64,000 nucleotides of DNA. Origin: Georgenia sp. M64. GTDB lineage: Bacteria; Actinomycetota; Actinomycetes; Actinomycetales; Actinomycetaceae. Below the pieces are notes generated by a model. It searched no databases. It was not told where the DNA came from and was given only the letters and a program-made list of their open reading frames with translations. Both the position numbers and the translations under genes were made by a program. Where the stretch lies: contig NZ_CP145809.1 in assembly GCF_038049925.1 (NCBI RefSeq), positions 2,638,599-2,702,598 of the forward strand, read 5' to 3'. Position 1 is the first letter of the stretch. The number at the start of each line of letters is the position of its first letter. Positions 60,869 to 64,000 of this stretch are shown here, one piece after another.

Positions 60869-61852
60869 TCAGGACGGGACAGCCACCCGGGCGGCGGCGG
60901 GACGCCGGGCTGCCGCGACGCGGGCAGCCGGCGCGGAGGGGACGCGGACCGGTCGCACCGCCGTCGTCGCGGGGGCCAGGAGGCCGCGGCCCCGCAGCTC
61001 GGGCAGCAGCCCGTGGACGAGGGCCGCGACGTCGGCCGGGACCGAGCCCGGGACGACGACGACGCCGTCCGCGGACCCGCCCGTCACCCACGCCTCGATC
61101 GTGTCGGCGACGTCGCTGACCGTGCCCACCCCGGCCAGCGCCCCGGTCCACGGGGCGCCGCCGGCGATGTCGGCCACCAGGGCCGCCCGCTCGACCGCGG
61201 CGCTGCGCTGGGTGGAGACCACGGCGTGGAGGTCGACCAGGACCGGGATGTCCCCGCGCCCGGCGGCCCGGGCGGCGGCGCGCACCGCGAAGCGGAGCTC
61301 CCGTGCCCACGCGGCGTCCTGCTCGCGGATGCGCACGACGTCCGCGAAGGACCCGGCCGTCTCGACGTCGCGCTCGTCGCGCACCTCGACGACGACGCGC
61401 GTGCCGGTGCCGCGGGCGGGCCGCTCCTCACCGGCGAGGCGGGCCGCGGGGGCGCCGGCCCGGGTCTGGACGCCGGCCCAGGCGGTGCCGACCAGGCCCA
61501 CCTGGGCGAGCTCGGCGGCGACGGGGCGCAGGTCGGCCCCGGCCGGGACGGCGGCGACGAGCCCGCCCGGTCCGGCGTGCGGGCCGATGCGGCGGGCCGC
61601 GACCACGGGGTCGAGCCACGACTCGGGACGCAGGACCCGGTCCGTGCGCAGGCGGAAGCCCTCGCCGAGTGCGACGAAGTCGACGCCGGCCTCGTGGGCG
61701 GCGCGGGTGTAGGAGGCGAGCCGGGCCAGGTCGGCCTTGGCGACGGGCAGGTCCGCCCCGAGGTCGTCGTCGGCGGTGACGCCGAGCGCGGTGAGGTCGA
61801 GGGCGACCTGGGCGGGGCGGTTCTCGGAACGCGGGAGCAGCAGAGCGGTCAT
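60869..61852 (-). CDS. LLM (luciferase-like) monooxygenase family protein under SAM-IV control
   Basis: A 327-residue TIM-barrel protein with LLM features (YTRAAHEAGVDFVALGEGF, DPVVAARRIGPHAGPGGLVAAV, VSDVADTIEAWVTGGSADGVVVVPGSVP). It fits FMN-dependent monooxygenases of the NtaA/SnaA/DszA type, many of which cut sulfur or nitrogen from organic compounds. The N terminus has an unusual aliphatic lead. The start is ATG 61852; ATG 61864 (MCAP) is possible, and neither has a clear ribosome site. It is the only gene after a promoter, riboswitch and Met/Cys leader peptide, which points strongly to sulfur metabolism. Confidence 0.8.
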   Translation of the reverse strand: MTALLLPRSENRPAQVALDLTALGVTADDDLGADLPVAKADLARLASYTRAAHEAGVDFVALGEGFRLRTDRVLRPESWLDPVVAARRIGPHAGPGGLVAAVPAGADLRPVAAELAQVGLVGTAWAGVQTRAGAPAARLAGEERPARGTGTRVVVEVRDERDVETAGSFADVVRIREQDAAWARELRFAVRAAARAAGRGDIPVLVDLHAVVSTQRSAAVERAALVADIAGGAPWTGALAGVGTVSDVADTIEAWVTGGSADGVVVVPGSVPADVAALVHGLLPELRGRGLLAPATTAVRPVRVPSAPAARVAAARRPAAARVAVPS

Positions 61853-62000
61853 GGGAGCACACATCCAGGTGTCGGCGCGCCGGCGGCGGGCGCGGCGGAA
61901 GGAAGGCTGACCGGCCGGTCCCGCGCGTGGCGTGCCAATCGCCCGCGGCGGGGGGCTCGAGATCAGGGGTGACGCGTCGGCAGGTGCCGGGGCGTCGCGG

Positions 62001-62024
62001 GGTATGTCGTCAGATGGACATACC
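62001..62024 (-). promoter_or_regulatory. Hairpin at the end of the Met/Cys leader peptide
   Basis: GGTATGTC and GACATACC are perfect 8-bp arms around an 8-nt loop. The leader stop codon (62010-62012) lies in the loop, so a ribosome stalled on the Cys/Met codons or released at the stop would change its folding. Confidence 0.75.
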
Positions 62025-62099
62025 GGGACGACACATGCACATGCACATCGAGCGGCGCGGCGAGAAGACGTTCTGCCCGGGGCCCTGGTGCGTGTTCAT
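62010..62099 (-). CDS. Met/Cys-rich leader peptide
   Basis: A 29-codon open frame from ATG 62099 (after AGGA) to TGA at 62010, ending in SMCMCMCRPGMSI. An internal ATG at 62048 gives the 12-residue form MCMCMCRPGMSI. Alternating Met and Cys codons next to a hairpin are what a translation attenuator sensing charged tRNA-Cys or tRNA-Met would need. It lies between the SAM-IV riboswitch and the LLM gene. The plus strand here also has an open frame, but nothing lies downstream of it. Translation is unproven. Confidence 0.7.
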   Translation of the reverse strand: MNTHQGPGQNVFSPRRSMCMCMCRPGMSI

Positions 62100-62114
62100 T
62101 CGTCCTGAGTTTCC

Positions 62115-62230
62115 TTCGTGCTCGGCGGTTGTCCCGCGCACTCGCGGGACCAGGTCATCACCCGGGGCACCCCCCGCACGTGGGGGGTTGCCGGCCAGCG
62201 AGCCGGGGCTTGACGCTGACGCTCTTGACC
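62115..62230 (-). ncRNA. SAM-IV-type riboswitch
   Basis: The minus strand carries the conserved SAM-binding core. The run from GGTCAAGAG (62230) includes AAGCCCCGGCTCGCTGGCCG, GGCAACC, a P3-like stem ACCCCCC/GGGGGGT (62169-62188) and GGGTGATGACC. GGTCA pairs with TGACC to close P1. The next hairpin GTCCCGCG/CGCGGGAC (62131-62150) fits the downstream stem of SAM-IV. This closely matches the mycobacterial SAM-IV sequence as I remember it. The 3' limit is approximate. It should turn down the LLM gene when SAM is high. Confidence 0.88.
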
Positions 62231-62238
62231 TCGACATG

Positions 62239-62268
62239 ACAGTAGGTGGGCGTTGCTTCAGGTGTCAA
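62239..62268 (-). promoter_or_regulatory. Sigma-70-type promoter for the riboswitch transcript
   Basis: TTGACA (62268-62263) and TACTGT (62244-62239) are separated by 18 nt. The expected start near 62232 coincides with the 5' end of the SAM-IV aptamer at 62230, so promoter and RNA predictions support each other. Confidence 0.82.
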
Positions 62269-62274
62269 CCATCG

Positions 62275-62301
62275 GTCCCGGTGCGTGGACCGCACCGGGA
62301 C
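62275..62301 (-). terminator. Terminator after the CMD/alkylhydroperoxidase gene
   Basis: GTCCCGGTGCG and CGCACCGGGAC are perfect 11-bp arms with a 5-nt loop, 11 bp past the stop codon. It separates the upstream operon from the riboswitch promoter. Confidence 0.85.
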
Positions 62302-62311
62302 GTGGGCTGCC

Positions 62312-63658
62312 TCACACCCCCGGTTCCGCTGGCTCGCCGAGGGACAGCATGAGCCGGTTGGCCCACCCGAAGAAAGCCGCACCGTGGACGAGATCGGCGA
62401 TCTCGAGGTCGTCGAGCCCGGCGGCCCGCAGCGCGCCGACCTCCTGCGCGCCGAACGTGGGCGGGGTGCTGCTCAGCGCGACCGCCGCGGCGACCACCGC
62501 GTCCCACCGCGGTCCGAGGTCGGCGAAGACGCCCTCGTCGAGCAGTCGCTGGACGTCCTCGGGACGCCGCGAGTGGTGCGCAGCGAAGCGGGCGTGGACC
62601 GAGGCGCAGAAGACGCAGCCGTTGAGGCGGCTGGCCGCGGTGGCCGCGAGCTCGCGCTCGGCCCTCGGCAGACCGCCGCGGGTGTTGTAGAAGATGTCGT
62701 TGTCGGTGCGGGTGCGCGCCGCGAGGACCTCGGGGTCGCGCACGAGCAGCCGGAAGTAGTCGTTGTCCGCACGGCGCCGGTCGACGAGCCCGTCGAGGTG
62801 CCGCTCGGTGAGCTCCTCGCGGGGCAGGGGCTCGAGCCACGGGACCCACCCGAGCTGGTCGCGGGTGAACGCCTCGGGACGACGGAGGTCCGGGTAGGTG
62901 AGGACCTGGGCGGGCGCCCGCTCAGCCGGCCCGGGCTCCGGACGGTCGCCGGCGAGACCGTCCGGCGCCTCGCCGGCGACGCCGTCGGGTGCCTCGGCGG
63001 TGCCACCATCCGGTACCTCGGCGGCCAGCGCACCGAGGCCGTGGACGACGCGGACCTGGAAGGCGAGGAACGACACCAGCTGGGCGAGCGTGACGATGCC
63101 GTCGGTGCTCCAGCCCGCCGCGGCCAGGCGCTCGAGCGCCGCCGGGCTCGCCTCGCGGGGCCGCAGGACGAGCAGGTGCGCGTGCTCGAGCGCCGCGGTG
63201 AGCCGGGCCCCGAGCGCCTCGCCGTCCTGGACCCGGTACACCGGGCCCGGCCTGCTCTCCCCGGCCAGCGCCGGCTCACGGTAGGCGCCGTACGGTCCCG
63301 TGGTCGCGCCGCTCGCCACCTCGCGTGCGACGACGCGGGCGAGGTGCGGGTCGGCCGCCCCGAGGTGGGCGGCGTAGCGGGCGGCGACGGGACCCGAGCC
63401 GTGCAGTGCCGAGACGAACGCGGCCACCACCGAGCGCTCGAGGAGCGAGACGTGGGTGGGGTCGACCGGCTCGAGGAGGGCCTCGTGGCTGCGCTGGGCG
63501 TTCGCGCGGGCGGCGGGCCGCGCGCCGCGGATCTCGTCGAGCCGGCTGCCCGGCCGGGTGCCGAGGAGGTGGTCGACGACGTCGGGGACCGCCGGGGGGA
63601 CGTCGGGGTCGGTGGGGACGGTGGTGGGTGCGGAGGCGGTGGTGGGTGCGGTGCTCAT
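62312..63658 (-). CDS. CMD domain and alkylhydroperoxidase domain fusion (Avi_7170/Avi_7169-like)
   Basis: A 448-residue fusion. The N-terminal half (about 20-215) resembles the CMD-domain family Avi_7170 (DVVDHLLGTRPGSRLDEIRG). A short repetitive linker (EAPDGVAGEAPDGLAG) leads to the AhpD-like half (about 245-448), family Avi_7169: the redox pair and proton relay sit in GCVFCASVHARFAAHH (CxxC with His). In other bacteria these are separate adjacent genes beside an LLM monooxygenase and a peptide-type ABC importer. The ATG at 63658 follows AAGAGG; an ATG at 63688 overlaps the upstream stop. Confidence 0.87.
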   Translation of the reverse strand: MSTAPTTASAPTTVPTDPDVPPAVPDVVDHLLGTRPGSRLDEIRGARPAARANAQRSHEALLEPVDPTHVSLLERSVVAAFVSALHGSGPVAARYAAHLGAADPHLARVVAREVASGATTGPYGAYREPALAGESRPGPVYRVQDGEALGARLTAALEHAHLLVLRPREASPAALERLAAAGWSTDGIVTLAQLVSFLAFQVRVVHGLGALAAEVPDGGTAEAPDGVAGEAPDGLAGDRPEPGPAERAPAQVLTYPDLRRPEAFTRDQLGWVPWLEPLPREELTERHLDGLVDRRRADNDYFRLLVRDPEVLAARTRTDNDIFYNTRGGLPRAERELAATAASRLNGCVFCASVHARFAAHHSRRPEDVQRLLDEGVFADLGPRWDAVVAAAVALSSTPPTFGAQEVGALRAAGLDDLEIADLVHGAAFFGWANRLMLSLGEPAEPGV

Positions 63659-63684
63659 GTCGGGTCCTCTTCTGGTCGGGGAGG

Positions 63685-64000
63685 TCATGCCACGGGGGCG
63701 GGGAGCCCGGCGCGCAGCCCGGTCCGCAGCGCAGGGGCCACCTCGGTGGCGATGAGCTCGATGGAGCGCAGGACGTCCTCGTGGGGCGGGTCGATGGAGT
63801 GGACCTGGAACGAGACGTCCGTGGCGCGGGCCAGGGCCGTGTCCTCGGCCAGCTCCGCGAGGACCTGCTCGGGCGTGCCGAGGTGGCTGTCGGTGCGCCG
63901 CAGGAGCGCGTCGACGTCGTCCTCGGGCAGGTGGTGGCCCTGGCGCCGCAGGCCTTGGGCGGCGCGTCGCAGGCCTGCCTCGGCGTGGGGCCGGAGGCGG
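63685..64000 (-). CDS. LLM monooxygenase, C-terminal part (window edge)
   Basis: The last 104 codons of a gene entering from the right edge and ending at TGA 63685-63687. The text GTPEQVLAELAEDTALARATDVSFQVHSIDPPHEDVLRSIE, here cited by the words TPEQV and RSIELIATEVAPAL, is the usual end of FMN-dependent luciferase-like monooxygenases. Its stop overlaps a possible ATG of the CMD/alkylhydroperoxidase gene. This neighbour pairing matches the known LLM (KPN_01858-like) plus Avi_7170/7169 set, implying joint action on one substrate. Confidence 0.8.
   Translation of the reverse strand, partial: RLRPHAEAGLRRAAQGLRRQGHHLPEDDVDALLRRTDSHLGTPEQVLAELAEDTALARATDVSFQVHSIDPPHEDVLRSIELIATEVAPALRTGLRAGLPAPVA

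Noticed and set aside
61927-62352. Plus-strand open frame over the riboswitch region (includes MHMHIERRG)
   Set aside because: It runs against the promoter, aptamer and hairpins, with no gene downstream on that strand.

Overview
The window is 64 kb of high-GC DNA from an actinobacterium, most likely a member of the Micrococcales. The signs are the very GC-rich codon use with many GTG starts, four-base GTGA/ATGA gene overlaps, the nadD-rsfS-phosphoglycerate mutase order, a Ku plus three-domain LigD end-joining pair, an F420-dependent LLM enzyme and a deazaflavin-type nitroreductase, an HspR-like MerR regulator, an ABATE/CGNR regulator and a SAM-IV-type riboswitch. Nearly all of it looks like ordinary chromosome. 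The clearest mobile element is one IS copy near the left end.

Left end (1-6.6 kb, minus strand): a type III-like restriction-modification pair in the order res then mod. It is broken twice. An IS1380-family element (3898-5560) with matching terminal repeats and a 5-bp target duplication splits res. A seven-G tract (834-840) puts mod out of frame between its two catalytic motifs. From 6.8 to 12 kb come a DUF222/HNH protein with in-frame tandem repeats, a three-gene minus-strand set (membrane protein, flavodoxin, acyltransferase) and a hemerythrin gene whose upstream region carries a hexanucleotide repeat.

12-25 kb: a GNAT acetyltransferase, a coupled three-gene ABC-2 exporter, a Cys-rich pentapeptide-repeat protein, a hydrolase, a MazG-like enzyme, an HspR/J-domain divergent pair with a palindromic operator, a nitroreductase, a second ABC-2 exporter with a fused double permease, an AlkC-like DNA glycosylase and tRNA-Ala(GGC). 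25-37 kb: the conserved nadD/rsfS operon, preceded by a 53-residue membrane protein, then an MFS efflux pump, an intracellular-looking subtilase with a duplicated start region, a GH13 enzyme, several small stress-type proteins, a DsbA-like oxidoreductase with a coupled small Cys protein, and proA.

37-57 kb: a CaCA cation exchanger, thioredoxin, an ABATE/CGNR regulator facing a cluster of GGTTAC motifs, a DUF2807 lipoprotein behind 11-bp direct repeats, VIT transporter, LigD, a complete peptide-type ABC importer (binding protein, two permeases, fused double ATPase), a MarR gene with two matching inverted-repeat operators, a repeat-dense intergenic region, an aldo/keto reductase and Ku. 57-64 kb: an F420-dependent LLM enzyme, a UbiB-like kinase, and at the right edge a sulfur-linked locus. 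This locus has an LLM-like gene behind a sigma-70-type promoter, a SAM-IV riboswitch and a Met/Cys-rich leader peptide with a hairpin at its stop codon. Upstream of it lie a CMD/alkylhydroperoxidase fusion and the end of another LLM monooxygenase. This layered sulfur control is the most interesting system I found.
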